From Nitrospira_E sp052156535 (GTDB lineage: Bacteria; Nitrospirota; Nitrospiria; Nitrospirales; UBA8639): a stretch of 64,000 bases of DNA. Numbering within the stretch: the first letter of the stretch is position 1; every line of letters starts with the position of its first letter. Position numbers and translations under genes: made by a program. This document shows, piece after piece, positions 7,942-15,908 of the stretch. The stretch covers positions 320,116-384,115 of the forward strand of contig NZ_JBQKUP010000032.1 of the NCBI RefSeq assembly GCF_052156535.1. Reading direction: 5' to 3'. The notes under the pieces are model-generated. The model saw only the letters and a program-made list of their open reading frames with translations, searched no databases and was not told the DNA's origin.

Positions 7942-9528
7942 GTGATGGCTATGACTTCTTCCCAGTTAGTCGCATCGCTTCAGGACCCGAAATGTTATTC
8001 ACACCCTGTGAGTCAGGTCACGGTGGTGGAAACGCATATTTCGTGGGTGTTGTTAACCGGTCGGTATGTCTACAAAATTAAAAAGCCGGTGTTGTTTTCG
8101 TTTGTTGATTTTTCGACGATTGAAAAACGGAGATGGTTTTGTGAAGAAGAGGTTCGTCTCAACAAACGGTTAGCCCCAGAGCTATATCTGGGGGTGGTCT
8201 CCATCACCGGGTCCCCATCAGATCCTCACATGGATGGGGACGGAAGCCCTTTTGAATGGGCCGTCAAAATGAAACAATTTCCTCCCGATCAGGAGTTTCA
8301 CCATCTCCTTGAGACGGGCAACCTGCATGAATCTGTGGTCGGTCAACTGGCCAGAGATATTGGAACATTTCATGGCCGGATTGAATCTGCAGGAGATCCC
8401 CTTTCCTATGGAGAGCCGGATAGGGTATGGGGACCTATAGCTGAGTGCTTTGAGGACATTCCTCTGGCGGCCCTCCCTGCGCGGATTCAATTCTATTTGA
8501 AGGATATCGAGGAATGGACAAATCAGGAATGGAAACGATTGAAGACAAAACTCAGAGACCGCAAATCTTCAGGGCAGATTCGAGAATGTCATGGTGATCT
8601 TCATTTAGGAAATATTGCCCTATTTGAGGGCCGGATCTGTGTGTTTGATTCCTTGGAATTTAAACCAGGGTTGCGTTGGATTGATGTCATCAGTGAGGTT
8701 GCGTTTATGGTCATGGATTTAGAGAGCAGGGACCGAGGGGATTTGGCCTATTGGTTTTTGAACTGTTATCTGGAAGTGACGGGTGACTATGCCGGGATGA
8801 GTGTATTCCGACTGTATGAGGTTTATCGGGCACTGGTTCGAGCTAAAGTGGCTGGCTTGCGTCTAGCTCAGGTCGAACCAGGAGGCCCGGTACAGGAGGA
8901 TATTCTAAAAGAAATAATCCGATACGTGGAGTTGGCACATCGATTGGTGATGCCTGCTCCTCCCCTGTTGATGCTGATGCACGGAGTATCCGGGACTGGG
9001 AAGACGACGGTCTCGAATGAAGTGGTGAAAGCTTTGGGTGCCGTGCGCGTACGATCCGATGTGGAACGGAAGCGGATTCATGCCAAACAATGTAAATTCG
9101 CCGCTGGTCAGGAAACATCAAAGAGGTTGTACGCGTCAGATATGACTCGTGTAACCTATGATCGGTTATGGGATCTTGCAAATACGATGTTACAGGCGGG
9201 CTATTCTGTGGTTGTGGATGCTACATTTCTTGAGGGCGCACAAAGACAATCATTCTTCCGGCTCGCTCATGAGCGTCATGTGTCTATTGTCATTTTGGAT
9301 GTCTGTGCGCCAGAGGAAGCGTTGGCGGAGCGAATAGCAAGTCGGGCCAAACAAAAGTCCGATGCCTCTGACGCAACGATTGGAGTCATGGAGCAGCAAA
9401 AGGCCAACGAGGAGCCGTTAACCGAGCTTGAACATGACATGACCATTCGCGTGGATTCGACCGATTTGGAAACGTTCAGATCTACAATAAGGAGCCTTTT
9501 TGAACAGCGAAAAAATAGTGCAAATTAA
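7942..9528 (+). CDS. Bifunctional aminoglycoside phosphotransferase-like / P-loop kinase fusion
   Basis: The 528-residue protein has two halves. Residues about 20-330 look like an APH/choline-kinase fold, with HGDLHLGN at 217-224 and the metal site in VFDSLEF near 234-240. Residues about 340-525 form an AAA/zeta-toxin-like kinase with Walker A GVSGTGKTT at 348-356. This fusion is widespread in bacteria, annotated as a bifunctional phosphotransferase/ATP-binding protein of unknown substrate. Drug resistance should not be assumed. Several in-frame ATGs lie close together at the start. It stands alone. Confidence 0.8.
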   Translation: MMAMTSSQLVASLQDPKCYSHPVSQVTVVETHISWVLLTGRYVYKIKKPVLFSFVDFSTIEKRRWFCEEEVRLNKRLAPELYLGVVSITGSPSDPHMDGDGSPFEWAVKMKQFPPDQEFHHLLETGNLHESVVGQLARDIGTFHGRIESAGDPLSYGEPDRVWGPIAECFEDIPLAALPARIQFYLKDIEEWTNQEWKRLKTKLRDRKSSGQIRECHGDLHLGNIALFEGRICVFDSLEFKPGLRWIDVISEVAFMVMDLESRDRGDLAYWFLNCYLEVTGDYAGMSVFRLYEVYRALVRAKVAGLRLAQVEPGGPVQEDILKEIIRYVELAHRLVMPAPPLLMLMHGVSGTGKTTVSNEVVKALGAVRVRSDVERKRIHAKQCKFAAGQETSKRLYASDMTRVTYDRLWDLANTMLQAGYSVVVDATFLEGAQRQSFFRLAHERHVSIVILDVCAPEEALAERIASRAKQKSDASDATIGVMEQQKANEEPLTELEHDMTIRVDSTDLETFRSTIRSLFEQRKNSAN

Positions 9529-9855
9529 AGCCAAAATAGGAAATAAGCGAAAGTGATTCGATGGTCTGGTCCTGGCGTGGTATTCTCGCGCTGTAGGAAA
9601 TTTGAGCAACGTGTGTATAGATTTGAGATGGTAGGCAGTCCTCAATTTTGGAAATGCATCAGGAAGATCAGGAAGGTTAGGCTTCTCTATCAACCCTAAT
9701 TGATCTTAACGATGGAAGATATGTGAAGAACGACTGTGAAGGGTGTGTTGGCTCCGTCTAATTGCTTCACAAGTCTTATGACAGATTGCGGTTTATTCAA
9801 TCTAAAAGTATATGGTGCGGGAGAATGTTCCTGAACAAACTTTTGATGTCATAGG
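9529..9855. other. Convergent intergenic region, nothing recognised
   Basis: It lies between the ends of the kinase fusion (plus) and the TadE-like gene (minus). No clear terminator hairpin, repeat or gene was seen. Confidence 0.35.
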
Positions 9856-10434
9856 TCAAAAAATCGCTTGGCTAAACAAGGTCACGCTATTCCCCACGGT
9901 GCCTGCCCCCCATCCAAATTGCGTAGCTAATGCCCCGAGAGGGGTTATCGGGTCATGTTCATAATAGACCTTTAACACGGTAAATTGTTGTACTGTTGCA
10001 CCGGTACCGGGAACATACACCAAATAGTCGTAAAGGTTTTGCGGTAAATCACAATTCGGAAGCGCTGGAGCCGCTACACCCGAGCCGTTTAAGCCTCCCT
10101 CTTCAACAACTGCACAGGTGGGATTATTGTTCGCGACGGTCCCCGCAGTGATTTGGGCTAAGTAAATATGGTATTTGGATGGATGGTGTTTAAAATCCAG
10201 TGCATTGTCGGTGGAGCCGAGTAGGTCCATCATGTTTTGGTTGGTCGTCAGGTTTCGCGAGGCTAAGCTTGCGCCTTCTCTCGCTAGCTGTGTGAGGGCA
10301 TTGCGTTCATTGATGATGCTTCCGTATTCAACGATGCCAAATGCGACGAAGAGGAAAATCATGAGAGAAAAGGCGAGTTCGATGGAAGCGGTTCCCCGTT
10401 CATTTCGTCCCGGCTGTAACAAGGATGGGATCAT
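9856..10434 (-). CDS. TadE-like pseudopilin
   Basis: A short basic leader (MIPSLLQPGRNERG) precedes TASIELAFSLMIFLFVAFGIVEYG, a TadE-type hydrophobic helix with the conserved Glu at the membrane edge. TadE proteins are minor pseudopilins of Tad/Flp pili or related secretion systems. The remaining 150 residues form an exported domain with a Cys pair. The start has a GGAGG site 7 bases upstream and overlaps the previous stop by 4 bases, so it is translationally coupled. The rest of a Tad machine is not in the window. Confidence 0.8.
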   Translation of the reverse strand: MIPSLLQPGRNERGTASIELAFSLMIFLFVAFGIVEYGSIINERNALTQLAREGASLASRNLTTNQNMMDLLGSTDNALDFKHHPSKYHIYLAQITAGTVANNNPTCAVVEEGGLNGSGVAAPALPNCDLPQNLYDYLVYVPGTGATVQQFTVLKVYYEHDPITPLGALATQFGWGAGTVGNSVTLFSQAIF

Positions 10435-10964
10435 GAGCCGCCTCCTAAGATGAAATTTTCATTGCGGTAGGTCCCCTCGGACGAAATGACAATGGAATCT
10501 CCCGGTCCAAATAACCCACCAATCAATTGTGTGAAAAACTGATGGGTGAAATTCACCCGGACTCGCATAAAGGCTCCGGCACCCCCGGCGCTTGCCGTTG
10601 CCACAACTGCCGGATCATCAGGATCGGTCCAATCGGCATCGACGGGGAAAATGAAAATATCTGACGGGTCGATATCCATGACTGCAGAGGCGCTCTGTTG
10701 AATCGCTTGTTTGATTGAATTTTCACGGGATAAGGCATTCCCATTGCCATCGACTGAAGTCGCGCCAACGGTTCCAATACGAATGCCCTCTCGTACTGCA
10801 GAAGTGAGGGTATTCTGATGCACAAAAAACCAACCCATTTCCGCTACGGCGAAGAGAGCGGTGAGAAACACCAGCATGGTCGCTCCCAATTCCACGGCTG
10901 AGATTCCCGATTCGGTTTGGCATGGAGACATCAGTTTTCGTAACGACCTGACCAAGCTGTTCAT
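10431..10964 (-). CDS. TadE/TadF-like pseudopilin
   Basis: The start at 10964 is chosen because AGGAAGG lies 8 bases upstream; the in-frame ATG at 10982 contains that site. After a basic leader the hydrophobic helix ISAVELGATMLVFLTALFAVAEMG has the TadE-type Glu. The following QNTLTSAVREGIRIGTVGA is typical of the family. The domain is 177 residues. It is the middle gene of three Tad-like genes and overlaps the next by 4 bases. Confidence 0.8.
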   Translation of the reverse strand: MNSLVRSLRKLMSPCQTESGISAVELGATMLVFLTALFAVAEMGWFFVHQNTLTSAVREGIRIGTVGATSVDGNGNALSRENSIKQAIQQSASAVMDIDPSDIFIFPVDADWTDPDDPAVVATASAGGAGAFMRVRVNFTHQFFTQLIGGLFGPGDSIVISSEGTYRNENFILGGGS

Positions 10965-11041
10965 TGTGGAGCCTTCCTGCATGTGGATGTATCATTCAGG
11001 GCCCGCGTGTTGTGTCTGCAAACGTGTGGCATCGTGGTTGC

Positions 11042-12361
11042 CTAACTAATGAGAACAAGTTTGAGGATATTAGCAATTTGTTGGAAAATCCCCTCAAGTT
11101 CGGATGAATCAGGAGTGTAGTAGACAAATTTCGGCCCACTGGAGAGAGCACTCAAGAAGTTTTGGTCTATATTTCCCAAGCCGATGGTATAAATTTCAAT
11201 TCCGTTGTTTTTGATGCTTTGTGCATTGTCTATGGCCATTTGACGAACCAGGTAGTTCACATAGTCTCCCAAGGGAGTGGGATTGGTTATAGCGCATTGT
11301 TCAGGGTTCATCCCGTAAGTTGGGCCGAAGCTATTCAGTCCATATGAGCTATCTTGGAAAATGTACCATTTGACCGAATAATGTAACTGGCCACTAAAGT
11401 TTTTTTGGGAACAAGCCGTCCCCGATTTTTTCCCATCTCCGGTATAAGTGATTTTAATTGAATTCTCATAGGATGCCTGTGGCTCGGGATATCCCATAGA
11501 ACCATAAACATTCACATAGCCTCCATCCAAGGCCGCCACTCCATCATAATTTACTCCTTCATGCTTAAATTGGCCACGGAAGGCTGATGGATTTCCATCC
11601 GAGAAAAAAATGACAACTTGTTTGGTGCGTTCATTCGCGGGAACGCCGGATTGATCGGACCAGGGAAGGGTCAGGGCTTGGGCCAACGCATCTTCGGCAT
11701 TGGTTCCCCCACCGGCACTCAATCCATTGATAGCTGAAGTCATGGGGGAGACGTATCCATGGTCCATAGGAAATGGTTTTTGGACCCCTGTGGCAAAGGT
11801 CAACAAGGCGAATCTATTATCAGCTTCTTGGTCGGTAAAATTTTCTACAAAGCTCTTGGCCCCGTCTTTTAAATCGCTGATGGGGCTGCCTCCCATCGAC
11901 CCCGACACGTCCAGAACTAAGGCGATTTCTGCATTACGAAGTTTAGCTGACCCGTCTGCTGCGATAGCGGTCGTGCTATGGTTTCCCCCAACCACTCTCG
12001 AGAGTGAATTGATGGAATTCGTGGTGCCTTGCACGGTAATTTTCCCATTTCCGTTGTCGGATACCACGAACGTTGGCGTGTCTGTCCCTAACAGTCCTGG
12101 AGGAAAGTTGGCTTGAGCCACTTGTTCGACAAACCCGTGTAGGTCCGTAATATTTGGATTGTTTACATTCTTGGCTCCGGCAAAGGCAGCCCCATCTATC
12201 GCTTTACTCATTTCTCCCTGGATGGCGTACCACCGTCCGACTTCAATCCCCAGGGCGGCAAATCCGAACAAGGCCACAACAGCGATGCCGGTAATCAGGA
12301 TGTAGGCGCCGCATTGGTTTCGTAACGGACTCTGTATCCCTTTGTTTGAATTGCGTCCCAT
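11042..12361 (-). CDS. TadG-like protein with von Willebrand factor A domain
   Basis: With the start at 12361 (AGGGA just upstream), residues about 15-50 are the TadE/G-like helix (CGAYILITGIAVVALFGFAA and IEVGRWYAIQGEMSKAIDG). A von Willebrand A domain follows. Its metal site is clear: DVSGSM, GGGTNAED and FFSDGNPS. Such TadG proteins sit at the cell surface with Tad pili and probably bind ligands through Mg2+. It heads the three-gene unit with the two TadE-like genes. No TadA ATPase or Flp pilin is present here. Confidence 0.8.
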   Translation of the reverse strand: MGRNSNKGIQSPLRNQCGAYILITGIAVVALFGFAALGIEVGRWYAIQGEMSKAIDGAAFAGAKNVNNPNITDLHGFVEQVAQANFPPGLLGTDTPTFVVSDNGNGKITVQGTTNSINSLSRVVGGNHSTTAIAADGSAKLRNAEIALVLDVSGSMGGSPISDLKDGAKSFVENFTDQEADNRFALLTFATGVQKPFPMDHGYVSPMTSAINGLSAGGGTNAEDALAQALTLPWSDQSGVPANERTKQVVIFFSDGNPSAFRGQFKHEGVNYDGVAALDGGYVNVYGSMGYPEPQASYENSIKITYTGDGKKSGTACSQKNFSGQLHYSVKWYIFQDSSYGLNSFGPTYGMNPEQCAITNPTPLGDYVNYLVRQMAIDNAQSIKNNGIEIYTIGLGNIDQNFLSALSSGPKFVYYTPDSSELEGIFQQIANILKLVLIS

Positions 12362-12839
12362 TTTCCCTGTCTCCCTGGATAAAAGGATCAATAACCTCGC
12401 AAACCTCACAGCAATTAATCATTTCTCATTGATTCAACGCGGAGGTTCTTTGGTAGGAGAATATCGACTGAATCTTGAAAAACTTGCCGATTGGAAATAC
12501 TGTCCAAATGGCTAGTTTTTCACATTTTGTGTCTAGTTGTGCTTGGAAGAGAGTGCTTTTCGAAAATTGGCAACAGGTCTTTTGGACAAAAACGTTATTT
12601 TCCTGTCCCTTGTTCAAGGCCAATTGTGGTCATCGGTTTTCGAGAGGTATCGGATCAGATTGAGGAGATGAGACAGCTTTGAATGAGCCTTGAGGATTTG
12701 TAAGTGTCAACGAGCGAAGCCCGTGAGCCTAAGGAGGAAGAATATGGGAAGACGAAGATAATGGAGTGGATAGCAGGCTGTTCGGCAGGAGAGGTCCTAA
12801 AGAAGAATTCGAGGAATTTTTTGAACGTAGAGGGACAAT
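12362..12839. other. Intergenic region, nothing recognised
   Basis: It is upstream of the TadG-like gene and downstream of the TPR gene, so it presumably holds the Tad-unit promoter. The short open frames lack ribosome sites. No repeat or strong hairpin was seen. Confidence 0.35.
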
Positions 12840-13916
12840 CTATTGCTCAAGTTGGTTAAGTAATTGTTGGATTCGGGTGTCCGTTCCGCCAAGATCAAGG
12901 TATTTCCGATAATGGCTTCGTGCTTGAGAAAGATCCTTCTTGTGGAATTCGTAAAAGGCGCCAAGATTGAAATGGCCCTCCAGGGAATTCGGTTGCAAGG
13001 CGATTCCCGTGTGGTACGCATGTTCTGCTTCCACGAACTGATGGTTTCCTGCGAAGAGGACTCCAAGATTGAGAAAGGCCTCGGCATCCTGAGGCCTGAG
13101 TTCACTGACGCGTCGGAAATGCTCGATGGCTTTTGGTAGGTTGCCTTGTTGTTGGTAAAGAAATCCAAGATTGTAGTGGGCTTCCGATTGTTCCGGATTG
13201 AGTTGAATGACTTGTTGGTAAGCATTTAAGGCCAATGAGGGTTGATTTTGCCGCTCCGCAATCCGGCCGAGCAATAACCATCCGTCTGTCTGGTTTGGGT
13301 GGTGTTCTGTTAATTGGGTAAGGAGGACCTGTGCTTGGTCGTAATCTTGAGCTTGCATAAACCGGGTAGCCAGATGATACAACGCTTCTTCCTGGTAGGG
13401 TTGTTGAGTGAGAACTGCCTGGTATTCCTGAATAGCCTGATTCGTGAGTGCCTGCTTATCCAGGAGTTTTGCGAGGGTGAGCCGAGCCTCCCAAAAACGT
13501 GGATAGACAGCGAGTGCCTGCTGAACGGCTTTTTGAGCTTCTTCCATATGGTCTTGCTTGATAAAGAGTAACGCCAAGTCATACTGCGCTTGAGCTAAAT
13601 TCGGGTTAAGGCGGATGGCCTCTTGGATGGCGGAAATCGCCTGTTCAGGCTGCTGGGTGAGTTGAAATATCACCAGACCATACAAATGATGGGCTTCGGG
13701 AAAACCTGGGAATTCCTGGATGGCCTGTTCGAGTAATGTTTGGGCGGTTTTGAAATTCTGCTTTTCAATGGCTGCAACGGCGTCTCGATAAAAATTTCCG
13801 GCCTGGTGCCCGAACGCTGGCAAGGGCCAGAGGAATATAAGGCATAGGAACATTCTCTGCCACAATATGCTGTGTGAGTTAGCGTGAGAGAGAATGCCAT
13901 GACTCGGATTGCGCAT
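12840..13916 (-). CDS. Exported TPR-repeat protein (paralogue of the gene at 33630)
   Basis: A signal peptide (WQRMFLCLIFLWPLPAFGHQ) is followed by about nine tetratricopeptide repeats filling residues 40-350, for example AEAHYNLG and AEAFLNLG units. TPR solenoids are protein-binding scaffolds. The closing region NLGAFYEFHKKDLSQARSHY with LDLGGTDTRIQQLL matches NLGMLYEFHRNTPQKALKHY with LKLGGQDERIQTLL in the TPR gene of the TonB operon. The two are therefore paralogues. Its partner is unknown and it is monocistronic here. Confidence 0.8.
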   Translation of the reverse strand: MRNPSHGILSHANSHSILWQRMFLCLIFLWPLPAFGHQAGNFYRDAVAAIEKQNFKTAQTLLEQAIQEFPGFPEAHHLYGLVIFQLTQQPEQAISAIQEAIRLNPNLAQAQYDLALLFIKQDHMEEAQKAVQQALAVYPRFWEARLTLAKLLDKQALTNQAIQEYQAVLTQQPYQEEALYHLATRFMQAQDYDQAQVLLTQLTEHHPNQTDGWLLLGRIAERQNQPSLALNAYQQVIQLNPEQSEAHYNLGFLYQQQGNLPKAIEHFRRVSELRPQDAEAFLNLGVLFAGNHQFVEAEHAYHTGIALQPNSLEGHFNLGAFYEFHKKDLSQARSHYRKYLDLGGTDTRIQQLLNQLEQ

Positions 13917-14128
13917 GAGGATCTTCTTTCAGTCGAAGTGGTTTCAATCGGGAAGATTCAGAAAAATTAAGATTAAAAATTGTATCGTATTGCCTGCGGA
14001 TTTGCCAGAATGTGAATCAGGGGGATGGAAAAAGTAAGCCTCAAAGTCAGGGGGTATTGTCCTCCTGACAGATAGTTCGAACCGGGGAAATTTCTTCTAT
14101 TAGTGTGCGACCACCCTCTGTCACTCAC

Positions 14129-14172
14129 GCAGATAAGCCCTGCCTTCATGATGAAAGGCAGGGCTTATCTGC
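14129..14172 (-). terminator. Perfect 18-bp hairpin downstream of the cupredoxin-like gene
   Basis: Left arm 14129-14146 and right arm 14155-14172 are exact complements around an 8-base loop. It starts 26 bases after the stop of the minus-strand gene at 14198. No T tract follows on either strand, so it may be an RNA 3'-end stabiliser or a bidirectional terminator rather than a classical terminator. Confidence 0.6.
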
Positions 14173-14197
14173 TGTATCAGTTGCGGGCCCTCGGGAC

Positions 14198-14695
14198 TTA
14201 TCGGATAACCAGTAATTGCCCGGAAAGGCCACCCTTGTCTGCTGGATTGCCATAGATTAATAAATTATTGGCGGTGACATAGGTCAGATCGCTCGTTGGG
14301 ATGCCGATATACTTTGTTTCTCCTGGTTTTAAAACCAGGGTGGTGTTTAAGGATGTTGGTCCGGCCATTGCCGAGTCAGCTGAAAGATGAAACGTATAGT
14401 CTGTAGACAGTGTATTGGTCACTTGAAATAATACCGGTCGTCCGGCTCGTCCGCCCGTTCCACCTGCGACAAGGCTAAGAATAGCTGTTGGGGGGTACCA
14501 CGCATTTTTCCCGGAAATTTGCATCGCCGTAAATGCGAGATCTACATCAAGACGCTTAAAGGGTTGTCCTGTCACAGAACCTGTTTCGAGATCACCGATT
14601 TCAACGCCACCCGATTGAAGCGCAAACACGGGTGATCCGACACACAAAAGACCGAACAAAAGAAACCCTGAAAAGATAACAGAGCCACGCATCAT
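14198..14695 (-). CDS. Exported cupredoxin-like/beta-sandwich hypothetical protein
   Basis: The ATG at 14695 has a strong AAAGGAGG upstream and gives a clean signal peptide (MMRGSVIFSGFLLFGLLCVG, cleavage near VFA-LQ). The 165-residue protein contains beta-strand segments VLFQVTNTLSTDYTFHLSAD and TTLVLKPGETKYIGIPTSD. These look like a cupredoxin or Ig-like sandwich, although a full Cys-His-Met copper site is not obvious. The longer open frame reaching 14839 has no ribosome site. A GTCTGTAGA-type core lies about 40 bases upstream, linking it to the putative metal regulon. I am unsure of the fold. Confidence 0.55.
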   Translation of the reverse strand: MMRGSVIFSGFLLFGLLCVGSPVFALQSGGVEIGDLETGSVTGQPFKRLDVDLAFTAMQISGKNAWYPPTAILSLVAGGTGGRAGRPVLFQVTNTLSTDYTFHLSADSAMAGPTSLNTTLVLKPGETKYIGIPTSDLTYVTANNLLIYGNPADKGGLSGQLLVIR

Positions 14696-14735
14696 AAATC
14701 CTCCTTTGGAAACCATATAGTGATTGAACATCACG

Positions 14736-14744
14736 TCTGTAGAT
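14736..14744 (+). promoter_or_regulatory. GTCTGTAGA core, possible operator half
   Basis: The 9-base core GTCTGTAGA, shared with the three long sites in this island, lies about 40 bases upstream of the cupredoxin-like start. Only the core matches, so it could be chance. Confidence 0.25.
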
Positions 14745-15022
14745 TCATGTATCGGCATGTATCTCATGCTTTTGTTTCCAGGTTTCAGGTTCCGTGAAGA
14801 CCGGGATGAAAAGCGGAGGTAGGCGATACCAGGCCCCATCCCGATCGTTCTCCACAGAAGGAAGAAGGTTTTTCTAGGGGGTCAGGGTTCCCTTTCGCAC
14901 CTTCCATCCAAAAGAGCAACACAATTTAACCTTCGTCAGGGTTTTCTTTTAGGTCAGGTTGTAACAAAAGCACAATAAAGGGCTATCTGACTTGGGCAGA
15001 GTATAGGACTAGCCATAAAAAT

Positions 15023-15052
15023 CGTCTACAGACGGTTGCTCATGTATGCAAC
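15023..15052 (-). promoter_or_regulatory. Shared operator/promoter-like site, copy 1
   Basis: Read on the minus strand it is GTTGCAT, then ACATGAGCAA, then CCGTCTGTAGACG. The last part is an inverted repeat (CGTCT and AGACG). The same arrangement recurs at 24790 and 26350. TTGCAT and TAGACG are 17 bases apart, as -35 and -10 boxes would be. It lies between the divergent cupredoxin-like and smbP genes. Confidence 0.5.
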
Positions 15053-15331
15053 ACATTTTCCATTGCATTCTATGAAGTGTCAGAAAATCTTATGTGTGGT
15101 TAATGATACATGTGCCAGAGCGACGCAGTTATGAATAAGGAGTCCTTTTCGTACCAATCTAAAATTAGCTTGCAGTTGACATAGTTTGTCGGGTAAGGAA
15201 CCTTAAATGGGAAGTTTATGTAAGGGGCATAAAGGATGATGGCAAACATGTTGGTAGAAGATAGTACGGGGTGTACCGTCCGGAAAATGCTGTTTGCATA
15301 GTGGTAACTTATAAATCAAAGGAGGGAAGGA

Positions 15332-15685
15332 ATGATCAGTAAAGTTTCTACACTCATTCGAATGGTGGGTTGTGTTGGAGTGCTGGGCTTTTTGGCAATT
15401 CCGGCTGTCACATTGGCGGAAGCCGATAAACATTTGCATGAAGCGATTGGGCATGCCGGTGAGGCAAAAGCCCATGGAGAAATGGGACATGCCAGTGAAG
15501 CAACGAAGCATGCCGAGGAGGCCCTTTCGCATGCTGATGCGGCCAAGCAGGAAGGTGCCAATGCCCATGTCGATGAAGGCATCAGTCATCTCGGGGAGGC
15601 GGTGGATCATGGCAAACAGGGACACGGCGAAGTTGCGGGCGAGCATAGTCAGGAAGCTTTGAAGCATCTCCAACAGGGCCATTAA
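15332..15685 (+). CDS. smbP: SmbP-type small metal-binding protein
   Basis: A signal peptide (to about residue 29, TLA-EA) precedes a mature chain made almost entirely of His- and Glu/Ala-rich heptad-like repeats such as HEAIGHAGEAKAHG, HASEATKHAEEALSHAD and HSQEALKHLQQGH. This is the pattern of Nitrosomonas europaea SmbP, a periplasmic four-helix-bundle protein that binds Cu, Ni and other divalent metals. The start has AAAGGAGGGAAGGA directly upstream. A terminator follows, so it is monocistronic. Its place at the head of the TonB island supports a metal role. Confidence 0.85.
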   Translation: MISKVSTLIRMVGCVGVLGFLAIPAVTLAEADKHLHEAIGHAGEAKAHGEMGHASEATKHAEEALSHADAAKQEGANAHVDEGISHLGEAVDHGKQGHGEVAGEHSQEALKHLQQGH

Positions 15686-15710
15686 ATCTCGATTAATTTC
15701 AGATGTGAAA

Positions 15711-15743
15711 AGGCGGGTCACTGAATAGGACCCGCCTCTTTTT
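15711..15743 (+). terminator. Rho-independent terminator after smbP
   Basis: A perfect 9-bp stem (AGGCGGGTC with GACCCGCCT) and a 9-base loop are followed by a CTTTTT tract. It begins 26 bases after the smbP stop. Confidence 0.9.
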
Positions 15744-15908
15744 GGTCGAAAATCAATGAGAAGGGTTGAGGTCAGGGATTCCTCATTCCATTCGATCATG
15801 TCTTCCATACAAATTGGCTGCAGGCTAATCGGGTTCCGATCGGCCAGGGGAGGGAGCACTCAGGCCTCCCTCACCAGGATCTACCCTCCGAAAACAACCA
15901 TTGAATAT

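Larger units (their letters stand above)
14696..15331. other. Long divergent regulatory region
   Basis: It separates the cupredoxin-like gene (minus) from smbP (plus). It contains one full copy of the shared operator-like site (15023-15052) and a core match at 14736. No convincing small gene is present; a 17-codon open frame at 15131 has no ribosome site. Confidence 0.5.

Noticed and set aside
14060..14100. GTTCGAACC resembling a tRNA T arm
   Set aside because: No acceptor stem, anticodon arm or D arm could be fitted around it.
14399..14408. GTCTGTAGAC core inside the cupredoxin-like gene
   Set aside because: It matches the palindrome core but lies in coding sequence without the flanking parts, and one such match is expected by chance.
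15203..15859. 218-codon minus-strand open frame across smbP
   Set aside because: It is antisense to the clear SmbP gene with its strong ribosome site, and its translation has no recognisable features.
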